A stretch of 64,000 nt of DNA from DATAGF01 sp963813355 (GCA_963813355.1 CAWEYS010000017.1:62001-126000); one strand, 5' to 3'. Positions 8,596 to 18,560 are shown, counted from the first letter of the stretch. Notes: a model not told the origin generated them from the letters alone. Translations and numbers: made by a program.

Positions 8596-9997
8596 GGGCG
8601 ACCTCAACCTACGGGGCGGGACGATCGTGACGGCGGAGGGGACCTTCGCCGCCGACGTCGCGGTCCGAGGCGGCCGGATCGCGAGCGTCGGGGCGACAGT
8701 ACCGAACGACTCGGCGGAGACCGTGGACGTGAGCGGGCTCCTCGTGATGCCGGGCTTCATCGACGCCCACACCCACATGGACATGCCCTTCGGCGGGACC
8801 ATCACCGCCGACGACTGGGACTCGGGCACGGCGGGGGCGGTCGCCGGGGGCACCACGACGATCGTCAACTTCGCCCTCCAGGACCACGGCCAGACGCTCG
8901 GCGAGGCGATCGAGACATGGCAGGGGAAGGCGGCCGGCCGCACGCGGATCGACTACGGCCTCCACGTCGCGATCTGCGACCTCACCGACGCGACCAAGGC
9001 CGAGATCCGCGAGCTGCCGGGCCTGGGCGTCTGCACCGTCAAGGTGTTCATGGCCTACAAGGGCACGTCGCTCTACATGCTCGACGAGGACCTGCTCGAG
9101 ATCCTCCAGATCGCCCGCGACGCGGGCGTGCTCGTGATGGTGCACGCCGAGAACGGCGACGTGATCGCCAAGCTCCAGGAGCAGGCGCTCGCGCGCGGCG
9201 ACGTCAACCCCATCTGGCACGCCCACACCCGGCCCGAGGGGGCGGAGGCCGAGGCGACCGCGCGCGCGATCCGGCTGGCCGAGATCGCCGACGCGCCGCT
9301 GGCGGTGGTCCACGTCACATGCGCCGACGCGGCCGAGGAGATCCGGCGCGCCCACGTGCGCGGGCGCCCGGTGCACGGGGAGACCTGCCCGCAGTACCTC
9401 GTGCTGACGATCGACGACCTGGCGCGGGAGGACTTCGACGGCGCCAAGTACGTCTGCTCCCCGCCCCTGCGCGACGCACGCAACCACGACCCCCTCTGGC
9501 GCCGCGTGAGCAACGGCGACCTCGTGCTGGTCGGATCGGACCACTGCGCGTTCGACTTCGCGGGCCAGAAGGAGATGGGGCGCGGCGACTTCACCAAGAT
9601 CCCCAACGGGATGCCGGGCGTCGAGGAGCGCGCCGGGCTCCTGTGGACCCACGGCGTGCGCACGGGGCGCATCTCGCCCGAGACGTTCGTCGCCTCGCTG
9701 GCGACGAACCAGGCCCACGTCCACGGGCTCGCGCCGCGCAAGGGCCTGATCGTCCCCGGCGCCGACGCGGACATCGTGGTGTGGGACCCGGAGCTCGAGC
9801 TCACGATCACGCTCGCCAACCGCCACAACGGCAACGACTACACGCCCTACGAGGGCCAGCGCCTGGTCGGCGGCCCCGCGCGGGTCTACGTGCGTGGCGA
9901 GCTGGCCTTCCACGACGGGGAGGTGCTCGCGCCGCCCGGCTCGGGCCGGTTCGTGCCGCGGGCGCGGGAGGCGCCCCAGCACGTGGTGGCCGCGTGA
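8594..9997 (+). CDS. hydA: Dihydropyrimidinase / D-hydantoinase
   Basis: A 467-residue cyclic amidohydrolase that opens dihydrouracil or hydantoin rings. The metal site is complete: DAHTHMD, the carbamylated lysine in VKVFMAYKG, VMVHAEN, AVVHVTC and GSDHCAFD. ATG 8594 is preferred over the ATG at 8588 because AGGAGG (8581-8586) is 7 bases upstream of the former. It opens a co-directional group with the carbamoyl hydrolase and LLM oxidoreductase genes, with overlapping ends, and faces the aminotransferase and semialdehyde dehydrogenase genes. That context favours reductive pyrimidine breakdown, though other hydantoins cannot be excluded. Confidence 0.9.
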   Translation: MGDLNLRGGTIVTAEGTFAADVAVRGGRIASVGATVPNDSAETVDVSGLLVMPGFIDAHTHMDMPFGGTITADDWDSGTAGAVAGGTTTIVNFALQDHGQTLGEAIETWQGKAAGRTRIDYGLHVAICDLTDATKAEIRELPGLGVCTVKVFMAYKGTSLYMLDEDLLEILQIARDAGVLVMVHAENGDVIAKLQEQALARGDVNPIWHAHTRPEGAEAEATARAIRLAEIADAPLAVVHVTCADAAEEIRRAHVRGRPVHGETCPQYLVLTIDDLAREDFDGAKYVCSPPLRDARNHDPLWRRVSNGDLVLVGSDHCAFDFAGQKEMGRGDFTKIPNGMPGVEERAGLLWTHGVRTGRISPETFVASLATNQAHVHGLAPRKGLIVPGADADIVVWDPELELTITLANRHNGNDYTPYEGQRLVGGPARVYVRGELAFHDGEVLAPPGSGRFVPRAREAPQHVVAA

Positions 9998-11238
9998 CGC
10001 CGGTCAACGCGCCGGTCGTCCCCCGCCACCTGCGCGAGCTCGCGGAGCTGACGGGCGACGACGACGGGGCTCAGCGGGTGGCCTGGACCGAGCGCTGGGT
10101 GACGGCGCGCGACTGGCTGCGGGGGCAGCTGGCCGGGATCCCCGGCGTCGAGGTCCACACCGATCCGGCCGGGAACATCTGGGCGACCCTGCCGGGGGAG
10201 AGCGAGCGCAGCGTCGTCGTGGGCGGCCACCTCGACTCGGTGCCGAACGGCGGCTGGCTCGACGGGGCGCTGAACGTCACGGCGGCGCTCGAGGTGCTGC
10301 GCGCGGTCGCCGGCGGCCCCCGGCCGGCGCTGACGCTTCGGCTGGTGGACTGGGCCGACGAGGAGGGCGCGCGCTTCGGTCGCAGCCTCGTGGGATCGAG
10401 CGCCTGCGCCGGCACGCTCGACCTCGACTCGCTCCGCGGCCTGAGCGACCGCGACGGCGTCGCGCTGCCCGACGCGCTCGCCGCCCAGGGCGTCGACCTC
10501 GACCGCATGCTCGAGGCCGGCGCCGAGCTGCGCGACGTCGCGGCCTACCTGGAGCTGCACATCGAGCAGGGGCCGGTGCTCGAGCGCATCGACCGGCCGC
10601 TCGGGGTGGTGACGGGGATCTTCGGCCTCCAGCGCCACGTCGTGCGCTTCCGCGGGGCGCACGCCCACGCGGGGTCCACCCCCATGGACATGCGCCGCGA
10701 CGCCTTCCTCGCCGCGGCCCGGAGCGCGGTCGCCTTCCGCGAGACGGCGCTGCGGCGGCCGGAGACGCGCGCCACGGTCGGCTCGGTCACCGTCGCGCCG
10801 GGGATCGTCACGGCGTTCAACGGGCTCTGCGAGCTGACGCTCGACCAGCGCGCCGTCGACGCGGCGGTGGTCGCCGAGATGGTCGCCGAGGCCCGCGAGG
10901 CATCGCTGCGCATCGCCGCCGAGGAGGGCTGCGAGGTCGAGTGGATCCCCCAGTTCGCGCAGGAGCCGGTGGCCTTCGACGCGCGGCTGGTGGAGAGCGC
11001 GGCCGAGGTGCTCGAGGACCTCACCGGCGCCCCCGCGCCGCGCCTGCCGAGCGGCCCGCTGCACGACGCCGCCGAGATGGCCCGTAGGGTCCCGGCGGTG
11101 ATGCTGTTCGTGCGCAGCATCGGCGGCGTGAGCCACACCAAGGACGAGGACACCGCGGTCGAGGACCTCGAGCTCTCGGCGCGGGCGCTGCACGACCTGA
11201 CCCTCCGAACGATCGAGGCGCCATGGACTTCGGCCTGA
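9994..11238 (+). CDS. N-carbamoyl-amino-acid hydrolase / beta-ureidopropionase (M20 family)
   Basis: A 414-residue M20-type amidohydrolase of the Zn-dependent hydantoinase/carbamoylase group. Metal ligands are visible in GGHLDSVPNGGWLDG, WADEEGARFG, YLELHIEQGP and SGPLHDAAEM; the dimerisation domain occupies roughly residues 210-325. The GTG start overlaps the upstream stop as GTGA. After ring opening by the preceding enzyme this one would release ammonia and CO2 from N-carbamoyl-beta-alanine (or an N-carbamoyl amino acid). Allantoate amidohydrolase is the main alternative, but no other purine-degradation gene is near. Confidence 0.87.
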   Translation: MTPVNAPVVPRHLRELAELTGDDDGAQRVAWTERWVTARDWLRGQLAGIPGVEVHTDPAGNIWATLPGESERSVVVGGHLDSVPNGGWLDGALNVTAALEVLRAVAGGPRPALTLRLVDWADEEGARFGRSLVGSSACAGTLDLDSLRGLSDRDGVALPDALAAQGVDLDRMLEAGAELRDVAAYLELHIEQGPVLERIDRPLGVVTGIFGLQRHVVRFRGAHAHAGSTPMDMRRDAFLAAARSAVAFRETALRRPETRATVGSVTVAPGIVTAFNGLCELTLDQRAVDAAVVAEMVAEAREASLRIAAEEGCEVEWIPQFAQEPVAFDARLVESAAEVLEDLTGAPAPRLPSGPLHDAAEMARRVPAVMLFVRSIGGVSHTKDEDTAVEDLELSARALHDLTLRTIEAPWTSA

Positions 11239-12227
11239 CCCTGCAGACCGACCCGCCCGCCAGCCGCCTGATCGAGCTGTTCCGGCGCGCCGAGGGCCTG
11301 GGCTTCACCCACGCGTGGACCTTCGACTCCCACATCCTCTGGCAGGAGCCCTACGTCATCCACTCCCAGGTCCTGGCGGCGACCGAGCGCATGATGGTCG
11401 GTCCCCTGGTGACGAACCCCGCCACCCGGGACCCGAGCGTGACGGCGTCGGTCTTCGCCACGCTCAACGACATGTTCGGCAACCGCACGGTCTGCGCCAT
11501 CGGCCGCGGCGACTCGGCCCTGCGCGTGCTCGGGCGCAAGCCGACGACGCTGGCCCAGACCGAGCGGGCGATCCACGAGATCCGCGAGCTGGCCGAGGGG
11601 AGGGCGATCACCGGCGCGAACGGCGACGAGGTGCGCATCCCGTGGGTGCGCGACGGGCGCCTCGAGGTCTGGATGGCCGGCTACGGCCCGAAGGCGCTCG
11701 GGCTCGTCGGCCGCTGCGCCGACGGCTTCGTGCTGCAGGTGGCCGACCCGGAGATCCTCAGGTGGACGCTGGCGAAGGTCCACGAGGCCGCCGTCGAGGC
11801 CGGCCGCAGCCCCGAGGACATCACGGTGCTCGTCTGCGCCCCCGCCTACGTGGGCGACGACCGCGCGCACCAGCGCGACCAGTGCCGCTGGTTCGGCGGG
11901 ATGGTCGGCAACCACGTCGCCGAGATCGTCGAGCGCTACGGCGCCCACAGCGAGGTGCCGGCCGCGCTGACGGACTACATCGAGGCGCGCAAGGGCTACG
12001 ACTACTCGCACCACGGCCGGGCCGACAACCCCGACACGCTCTTCGTGCCCGACGAGATCGTCAACCGCTTCTGCGTCCTCGGGACCGCCGAGGAGCACGT
12101 CGCCAAGCTGACCGAGCTGCGCGACCTCGGCATGCACCAGTTCGCGGTCTACCTGATGCACGACGCGCCCGACGCGACCCTCGAGGCCTACGGCGCGGAT
12201 GTGATCCCGGCGTTCGCCGGCCGCTAG
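11223..12227 (+). CDS. LLM-class flavin (F420 or FMN) oxidoreductase
   Basis: A 334-residue luciferase-like TIM-barrel protein. MDFGLTLQTDPP, the GLGFTHAWTFDSH segment and VGPLVTNPATRDPSV are usual for the class, and LEVWMAGYGPKALGLVGRCADGFVLQ marks the cofactor-binding half. It overlaps the carbamoyl hydrolase gene by 16 bases, so it belongs to the same transcript. Members of this class use F420 or FMN; position in a pyrimidine-type cluster suggests action on a pyrimidine or its reduced form, but no direct evidence points to a substrate. Confidence 0.82.
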   Translation: MDFGLTLQTDPPASRLIELFRRAEGLGFTHAWTFDSHILWQEPYVIHSQVLAATERMMVGPLVTNPATRDPSVTASVFATLNDMFGNRTVCAIGRGDSALRVLGRKPTTLAQTERAIHEIRELAEGRAITGANGDEVRIPWVRDGRLEVWMAGYGPKALGLVGRCADGFVLQVADPEILRWTLAKVHEAAVEAGRSPEDITVLVCAPAYVGDDRAHQRDQCRWFGGMVGNHVAEIVERYGAHSEVPAALTDYIEARKGYDYSHHGRADNPDTLFVPDEIVNRFCVLGTAEEHVAKLTELRDLGMHQFAVYLMHDAPDATLEAYGADVIPAFAGR

Positions 12228-13629
12228 GCGCGCACCCCCGTCGCGGCAGGGAGGTCCATCTCGGCCGCCATGCCCTCGATCGCGCGGCCGAGGCGCGCCA
12301 CGATCTCCTCGAGGGTGGCGTCGTCGGCGGTGAGGATCGGGGCGATCTGCACGACGGCGTCGCCGCGGCCGTCCGGGCGGGCGATGAGCCGCTGCTCGGC
12401 CAGGTGGCGCGGCATGACCTCGCCGACGTAGCGCGCCTTCTCGGCGCCGGTCAGGGGCGACCCCTCCTCGTCGGCGACGATCTCCGCCGCCCAGAAGTAG
12501 CCGTCGCCGCGCACGTCCCCGACGGCGGGGATCGCGAGCAGGGTCTCCATCAGCTCCTTGAGGAACGGCGTCCGCTGGCGGACGCGCTCGAGCACGCCCT
12601 CGCGCTCGTAGATCTCGATCGCCTTGAGCGCCACGGCCGCGCAGACCGGGTGGCCGCCGAAGGTGAGGCCGTGCATGAGCGTGACCCCGGGCTCGCGCAG
12701 CACGTCCATGATCCGCTCCGAGAGCATCACGGCGCCCATCGGCACGTGCCCGGAGGTGAGCCCCTTGGCGAGCGTGATGACGTCGGGGACGCCGCCGTAG
12801 CGGGTGGCGCCGTAGTACTCGCCCAGGCGCCCGAAGCCCGAGATCACCTCGTCGGCGTGGAGCAGGAAGCCGTAGCGGTCGGCCAGCTCGCGCAGCCCCG
12901 GCCAGTAGCCGGCGGGGGGCGTGTAGCAGCCGCCCGCGTTCTGGATGGGCTCGGCCGAGAGCATGGCGATCGTCTCGGGGCCCTCCTCCTGGATCACCGC
13001 CTCGATCTCGGCCAGCAGGCGGGCGCAGAAGGCCGCGTCGTCGCCGCCGTCGGGCTGGCGGTAGCGGTTGGTGTTGGAGACGTGGCGCACCTCGAGGGCG
13101 GGCGGCCCGAAGGGCGCCTGGAAGGTCGGCAGGCCCGAGATCGCGAGCGCGCCGAGGTTGACGCCGTGGTAGGCCGTGGTGCGGGCGATCACCTTGCGCC
13201 GCTCCGGCTCGCCCTTCATGCACGAAGTGCTGCCGGGCGATCTTCCAGGCCGACTCCACCGACTCCGAGCCGCCGCAGGTGAAGAAGGCGTGGCGTGATG
13301 TCGCCGGGCGCGCGCGCGGCCAGCGCGGCGGCCAGCTCGATCGCGACGGGCGTCGCGGTCGACCAGTTCGTCGTGTACGGGATCGCCCGCAGCTGCGCGG
13401 CCGCCGCCTCGGCGATCTCCTCGCCGTGGTCGTAGCCGAGCTGCATGCAGAACAGCGAGGAGAGCCCGTCGATGTACCGCTCGCCGCGGCTGTCGATGAC
13501 CTCGCAGCCCTCGCCGCGGACCCACACGGGCAGCTCGGCGAGCCCCGGGCCGAAGGCCCCGTTGCGCGCGAACTGCTGGACCAGGTGGTCGTGGGCCAGG
13601 ACCTGGAGCTCGTCGTGGGTCATGCCCAT
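12224..13629 (-). CDS. Class III aminotransferase (beta-alanine:pyruvate type), two frameshifts
   Basis: A PLP-dependent omega-amino-acid transaminase of 467 residues once two extra bases are removed. From MGMTHDELQVLAHDH the frame holds until APGDITP near 13298, where one extra C shifts it; AFFTCGGSESVESAWKIARQ is read in the next frame until another extra C near 13220, after which MKGEPERRKVIARTTAYHG continues to the stop. LLHADEVISGFGR and the PLP lysine in TLAKGLTSGHVPMG are intact. It overlaps the semialdehyde dehydrogenase gene by 10 bases. Together they would turn beta-alanine (or 3-aminoisobutyrate) into malonate semialdehyde and then acyl-CoA. Both indels are single bases 80 bases apart, suggesting sequencing error. 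Confidence 0.82.
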
Positions 13630-15098
13630 CGCGACGTCACCACCTTGCGGCGCGTGAAGAAGGTGAAGGCGTCCCGGCCGGTGGAGTGGAGGTCGCCGAC
13701 CATCGACTCCTTCCAGCCGGCGAAGGGGAACCATGCGACCGGCGCGGCGACCCCGATGTTCACGCCGAGCATCCCGGCCTCGATGCGCTGACGGAACCGC
13801 TGGGCGGCGCCGCCCGACGAGGTGAAGAGGATCGCCGAGTTGCCGTAGCGCGACCCGTTGGTCCAGTCGATCGCCCCGTCCAGGTCGGGCACGCGCACGA
13901 TCGACAGCACGGGCCCGAAGAGCTCCTCGCGCCCCGCCCGCGACTCCGGGTCGGCGAGGTCGAGGATCGTCGGCCCGAGCTCGCACCCGCCGGGACCCCC
14001 GTCGCCGCGGCCGTCGAGCACGACGCGCGCGCCGTCCTCGGCGGCGCGCTCGATCTCGTCCTCCAGGCGCTCGCGGGCCTGGGGCGAGACGACCGGGCAG
14101 ACGTCGGTGGCCTCGTCGAGGCCGGCGCCGACGCGCAGCTCCTTCGCCGCGGCCGTGATGCGCGCCAGCGATTCGTCCTGCTCGGCCTCCGTGCCGACGA
14201 GCACCGCGACCGAGCCCGCCAGGCAGCGCTGTCCCGCCCCGCCGAAGGCGGAGCTCGAGACGCCCTTGACCATGAGGTCGGCGTCGGCGTCCGGCATCAC
14301 GACCATCGAGTTCTTGGCGCCCCCGAGCGCCTGGACGCGCTTGCCGGTCGCGACCGCCCGCGAGGCGACGTAGCGGGCCGTGCCCGCCGAGCCCACGAAC
14401 GAGATCGCGTCGATGCCCTCCGAGTCGAGGATCGCGTTGACCGCGTCGTGGGCGCCGTGCACCAGGTTCACGACGCCGGGCGGGATGGCGTCGACCCCGG
14501 CGATCAGCTCCACGATGCGCTCGGGCGTCAGCGGGTCCTGCTCCGACGGCTTGAGGACGACCGTGTTGCCGCAGACGATCGCGTAGGGGATGAACCAGAG
14601 CGGGATCATGGCCGGGAAGTTGAACGGCGTGATCACGCCCACCACCCCGACGGGCTGGTTGACCATCTCCACGTCGATCCCCCGCGAGACGCCCTCGAGC
14701 ATCTCGCCCTTCAGCATGTGCGGCGCGGCCATGGCCGCCTCGACCGCCTCGATCCCGCGGCCCAGCTCCGCCGAGGCGTCCGGCACCGTCTTGCCCATGT
14801 CGGTCGCCAGCAGGCGCGCGAGCTCGCCCTGGTGCGCCACCAGCACCTGGCGCAGGTCCATGAGGGCGCGGGCGCGCTGGAGGATCGGGGTCGCCGCCCA
14901 CCCCGGCTGCGCGGCGCGGGCGGCCGCGACGGCGCGCTCGACGTCGGCCGCGGCCGACAGCGGGACGCGGGCGAGCTCCTCGCCCGTGGCGGGGTTCCGG
15001 GTGACGAGCACCTCGTCGGCGGCCGGGGGCTCCCACGAGCCCCCGATGTAGTTGTTCAGCGACCGCGGGGCGGCCGGGGCGTCCACGGGTGGCGGCAT
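13620..15098 (-). CDS. mmsA: (Methyl)malonate-semialdehyde dehydrogenase, CoA-acylating
   Basis: A 492-residue aldehyde dehydrogenase of the MmsA family. The catalytic Cys is in GGAGQRCLAGS, ITPFNFPAMIPLWF is the nucleotide-binding region, and the C-terminal FPFAGWKESMVGDLHSTGRD with FFTRRKVVTSRW is diagnostic for the CoA-dependent family. The enzyme converts malonate or methylmalonate semialdehyde to acetyl- or propionyl-CoA. Coupling to the transaminase gene and closeness to the hydantoinase cluster suggest it completes pyrimidine catabolism. Valine or myo-inositol breakdown are alternatives, but no genes for these are nearby. Confidence 0.9.
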   Translation of the reverse strand: MPPPVDAPAAPRSLNNYIGGSWEPPAADEVLVTRNPATGEELARVPLSAAADVERAVAAARAAQPGWAATPILQRARALMDLRQVLVAHQGELARLLATDMGKTVPDASAELGRGIEAVEAAMAAPHMLKGEMLEGVSRGIDVEMVNQPVGVVGVITPFNFPAMIPLWFIPYAIVCGNTVVLKPSEQDPLTPERIVELIAGVDAIPPGVVNLVHGAHDAVNAILDSEGIDAISFVGSAGTARYVASRAVATGKRVQALGGAKNSMVVMPDADADLMVKGVSSSAFGGAGQRCLAGSVAVLVGTEAEQDESLARITAAAKELRVGAGLDEATDVCPVVSPQARERLEDEIERAAEDGARVVLDGRGDGGPGGCELGPTILDLADPESRAGREELFGPVLSIVRVPDLDGAIDWTNGSRYGNSAILFTSSGGAAQRFRQRIEAGMLGVNIGVAAPVAWFPFAGWKESMVGDLHSTGRDAFTFFTRRKVVTSRWA

Positions 15099-15235
15099 CG
15101 GTCCTCGATTCGACGGGGCGAATCCGTCATGTTGCTGTTCTCGCGCCTGTTGGGCAAGCTCCGGCCGGCTCCGCTCAGCCCGGCCATCGTGCGCGCGGCC
15201 GAGGTCGCACCTTGCCGGCGCCCGCGACTCCCGGC

Positions 15236-16174
15236 TCAGCCCCCGGGCAGCGGGCGGATCTCGGGGGCCATGCCGTCGAAGCTCGCCAGGACGGCCCTGA
15301 CGAGATCGACGAACTCGGTGACGATCGGGCGGCGCTCCTTGGTCCGGGTGACGACCGAGAGCGTGTTGGGGGTGAGGTCGGTGGTCCCGACGAACGCGAT
15401 GCCCGACATGGGGAAGGCGCGCACGAACGAGCGGACGCCCACGGTCACGAGCCCCGTGTGGGCGATGCCGAGCAGCGCGTCCGCCGTGGTGTCGGCCTCC
15501 CCGCCGATGCGCGCCGGCTCGCCCCCGCGGAGCTCGCGCGCGAGCCAGTAGTCACGCGTGCGCGGGACGGATGGCCCGAGCGCGATGAAGGGCTCGTCGA
15601 GGAAGTCGGCCGCCGACGCCCCCTCGGACCCGGCGGCGGGATGGTGGGCCGGCACGACGACGCCCCGCGCCTCCGTCGCCACCGGGTGGGTCTCGATGCG
15701 CTCGTCCTCGAGGGGCGTGCGCAGCAGGGCGACGTCGAAGTGGCCGTCGAGGAAGGCCATGGGCACCCCGGGGCACTCCTGCACCACCAGGCGAACCTCC
15801 GGGCGGCGGGCCACCTGGGCCGAGAGGATCGGCCGGTTCAGCTCGGCGAACCCGTGGCCCTCGATCCCGACCCGGAACTGCTCCACCTGGGCGCGGGGCG
15901 GGGTGGCGACGGCGTTCACGGCGTCCAGGCGGTCGAGCACCTCGCGCGCGTAGGGCACCAGCTCGGCCCCGGCGTCCGTCAGCTCGACCCACCGTGAGCT
16001 GCGCTCGAAGAGCACGACGTCGAGCTTCGCCTCGAGGCGCCGGATGATCCCGGACAGCGACGATTGCGCGACGCCGATCCGTCTCGCCGTGCGCCCGAAG
16101 TGGGGGTCCTCGGACAGGCGCAGGAAGGCCCGCAGCTCGTCCGGCGTCGGCTGACCGCCTGCACCCCGGCTCAT
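15236..16174 (-). CDS. LysR-family transcription regulator
   Basis: A 312-residue LysR protein: an N-terminal winged helix (LRAFLRLSEDPHFGRTARRIG, SQSSLSGIIRRLEAKLDVVLFERSSR) and a C-terminal substrate-binding domain. MSRGAGGQPTPDEL at 16174 is preferred to a start 27 codons upstream because homologous proteins begin shortly before the HTH. It follows the same strand as the transaminase and dehydrogenase genes (137 bases apart) and is likely the local regulator of pyrimidine use. The helix-turn-helix has SLSG where many have AVS; this is within family variation. Confidence 0.85.
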   Translation of the reverse strand: MSRGAGGQPTPDELRAFLRLSEDPHFGRTARRIGVAQSSLSGIIRRLEAKLDVVLFERSSRWVELTDAGAELVPYAREVLDRLDAVNAVATPPRAQVEQFRVGIEGHGFAELNRPILSAQVARRPEVRLVVQECPGVPMAFLDGHFDVALLRTPLEDERIETHPVATEARGVVVPAHHPAAGSEGASAADFLDEPFIALGPSVPRTRDYWLARELRGGEPARIGGEADTTADALLGIAHTGLVTVGVRSFVRAFPMSGIAFVGTTDLTPNTLSVVTRTKERRPIVTEFVDLVRAVLASFDGMAPEIRPLPGG

Positions 16175-16323
16175 CCGCGTGGCCGCTGACCCGCTCGCCA
16201 CCTCGCGCCCTCTCTCCAGTCCGGCGCCGCCCCTCGGGCGACAGGAACGGGACACAACAAAACCGCCGCAGGCGGGTCAAGCCCGCGGCCGCAGAATCGC
16301 CGGAACCCCACCCCACCGCGATC

Positions 16324-16380
16324 GATCGCGCGGCGCGATCAATGCGCCGCCGGTCGGAGCTTGTGCCTTACGTTACGCAC
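16324..16380. promoter_or_regulatory. Inverted repeats in the divergent LysR/propeller gene promoter region
   Basis: Within the 237-base divergent intergenic region there is a perfect repeat GATCGCG-cgg-CGCGATC (16324-16340) and an imperfect 18-base palindrome GTGCCTTACGTTACGCAC (16363-16380, 14 of 18 symmetric). LysR proteins usually bind such sites next to their own genes. No direct -35/-10 call is made. Confidence 0.4.
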
Positions 16381-16411
16381 AACCCCCACACCACCGGACG
16401 GAGGTTCCCGG

Positions 16412-18468
16412 ATGCGTGCGAAGCGGACCCTTTCGCTCATCGCTGCCGCCGTCACCGTGACCGCCCTGGCGGCCGTCGGCGCGACGCTCGTCACGGGAAC
16501 GGACAAGAAGCCTCCGCCGAAGACCGGCTTCATCCAGGGGAAGGTGACCTCGGGCGACAGGCATCCCGAGGCCGGCGTGTGGGTGATCGCCGAGACGGCT
16601 GACCTTCCGACGCCCTACCGCAAGATCGTCGTCACCGACGACCGGGGCCGGTTCGTCGTTCCCGAGCTGCCCGAGGCCGACTACCAGGTGTGGGTGCGTG
16701 GCTACGGGCTCCTCGACTCGGCGAAGGTGCCCGCCACGGTCGAGCGCAAGGGGAAGGCGCGCGTCGCGATCGAGACCGAGGTCGCCACCACGCCGCAGGA
16801 GGAGGCGGCCAACTACCCGGCCAACTACTGGCTGTCGCTCTTCAAGCCCCCCGCGAACACGCAGGGCCTGCCGGGCGGGCGCAACCAGCACGCCTGGGTG
16901 AGCGACTTCAAGCTCGGCTGCGAGCTCTGCCACCAGATGGGCTCGTCCAGCGCGCGCGGCATGCGCGGCAACCGGGCCGGGCTCGACGCCGGCCTCAAGA
17001 AGGCCGGCAGCATGGACGGCGCCGCGATGGGCCTCGGCCGCGACGCCCTCCTCGACGCGCTCGCCGACTGGGGCGGCCGCATCGCCGCCGGCCAGGTGCC
17101 CGAGGCGCCGCCGCGCCCCGCGGGCATCGAGCGCAACATGGTCATCACCCAGTGGGGCTGGGGCGACCTCTACACCTACGCCCACGACGAGATCGCCACC
17201 GACAAGCGCAACCCGCGGCTCTACCCGGACGGGAAGATCTGGGGCGTCGACCTCGGCAACGACCGCCTGCTGAGCGTCAACCCGGTCACCCACGAGGCCG
17301 ACGAGCGGCACGTGCCCACGGTCGGCGGCTTCAACACGCCGTGGGGCGACCAGGTGCCGAACGCCTTCCGGTCGCTCGGCGACCCCGCCCCGGGCGGCTC
17401 GACCCCGCACCTGGGCGCGTACCAGAACCCGGCGAACCCGCACAACCCGATGATGGACGACACCGGCAAGGTCTGGATGACCACCCAGATCCGGGCCGAG
17501 CGGCCCCAGGACTTCCCCGAGTTCTGCCGCGACGACCCCGTGATCGCCAAGAACAACCACCACCGGCAGCTCGGCTACTACGACACCAACAACGGCGCGT
17601 TCCAGCTCATCGACACCTGCTACGGCACCCACCACCTGCAGTTCGACGAGAAGGGCAGGCTGTGGTCGAGCGGCGACGTCTTCGTGCTCGGCTGGTTCGA
17701 CCCGGACAAGTTCGACCCGGCGCGGCCCGAGACGCTCGAGCGGGCGCAGGGCTGGTCGGAAATGAAGGTCGACAGCGACGGTGACGGCGTGAAGGACACC
17801 CCCAAGCCGGGGTTCAACTACGGGATCATCCCCAACCCGACCGACGACACCGTCTGGACGGGGCGGCTGAGCGGCGGTCGCGGGGACATCCTCCGCTACG
17901 ACCCCGACAGCGACATGTTCGAGGTCTACGCGCCTCCGGGGCGCGGGACACGGGCCCCGCGGCGTGGACGTCGACACCAAGGGCGTCATCTGGACCGGCC
18001 TCGGCGGCAGCGGCCACCTGGCCAAGTTCGACCGCTCCAAGTGCCGCCAGACCTGGGGCACCGGCGACCCAGTGCCCCGAGGGCTGGACCCTCTACCGCG
18101 TCCCCGGCCCCAGGATCGACACCGGCGCGGGGCCGGAGAACGAGACCAGCGCCGACTTCCTTTACTACCTCTGGGTCGACCAGTTCAACACGCTCGGCAT
18201 GGGCAAGGACACGGTGATCGTCAACGGCACCGGCTCCGACTCGCTGCTGGCCTTCGACCCGAAGACCGAGAAGTTCACCGTCATCCGCGTCCCCTACCCC
18301 AAGAACCTCTTCACGCGGGGGCTCGACGGGCGCATCGACGACCCCAAGGCCGGCTGGAAGGGCCGCGGGCTGTGGTTCGACAACGGCACCGACCCCGTGC
18401 TGCACTCCGAGGTCCAGCAGTCGTACGTGGGCCACGTGCAGCTGCGGCCGAACCCGCTGGCCAGGTAG
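16412..18468 (+). CDS. Exported beta-propeller-like protein with carboxypeptidase-type regulatory domain and one CxxCH motif, two frameshifts
   Basis: About 684 residues after two extra bases are removed. ATG 16412 has GGAGG 7 bases upstream (16400-16404). A signal peptide (MRAKRTLSLIAAAVTV) is followed by a carboxypeptidase-regulatory-like beta-sandwich (KTGFIQGKVTSGDRHPEAGVWV), then LGCELCHQMG, a single c-type haem site, then lyase-like propeller repeats (GKIWGVDLGNDRLLSVNP; GKVWMTT; GRLWSSGDVFVLG). The first extra base is in a GGGG run near 17940, where the next frame gives GHGPRGVDVDTKGVIWTG; the second is near 18070, after which CPEGWTLYRVPGPRIDTG is read. Function is unknown; an extracytoplasmic haem-bearing enzyme or binding protein is likely. 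It neighbours cytochrome c maturation genes. Confidence 0.72.
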
Positions 18469-18480
18469 AGCCGACGTGAC

Positions 18481-18518
18481 GCCACCCCTCCGCCGCGGAG
18501 CTGGGGCGGAGGGGTGGC
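18481..18518 (+). terminator. Strong GC hairpin, probable terminator
   Basis: GCCACCCCTCCGCC (18481-18494) and GGCGGAGGGGTGGC (18505-18518) form a perfect 14-base stem with a 10-base loop, starting 12 bases after the propeller gene stop. There is no T run, so it is a stem-only terminator of the kind often seen in high-GC actinobacteria. It separates that gene from ccmD. Confidence 0.7.
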
Positions 18519-18560
18519 GCACACGCGGATCGTCCATGCCGCCCCGAACCGGATAGCGAG

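Noticed and set aside
8596..8943. N-terminal extension of the ATL-AlkA protein
   Set aside because: It is antisense to the hydantoinase N-terminus and has no domain resemblance.
7129..11238. A very long plus-strand open frame running through the fetA, AlkA and hydantoinase regions into the carbamoyl hydrolase
   Set aside because: Only the last part (from 9994) encodes a recognisable protein; the rest is Arg/Pro/His-rich translation antisense to or out of frame with clear genes, as expected at very high GC.
10545..13259. Long minus-strand open frame across the hydrolase and LLM genes
   Set aside because: Only a short stretch near 13220-13298 makes sense, as the middle frame of the frameshifted aminotransferase; the rest is a shadow.
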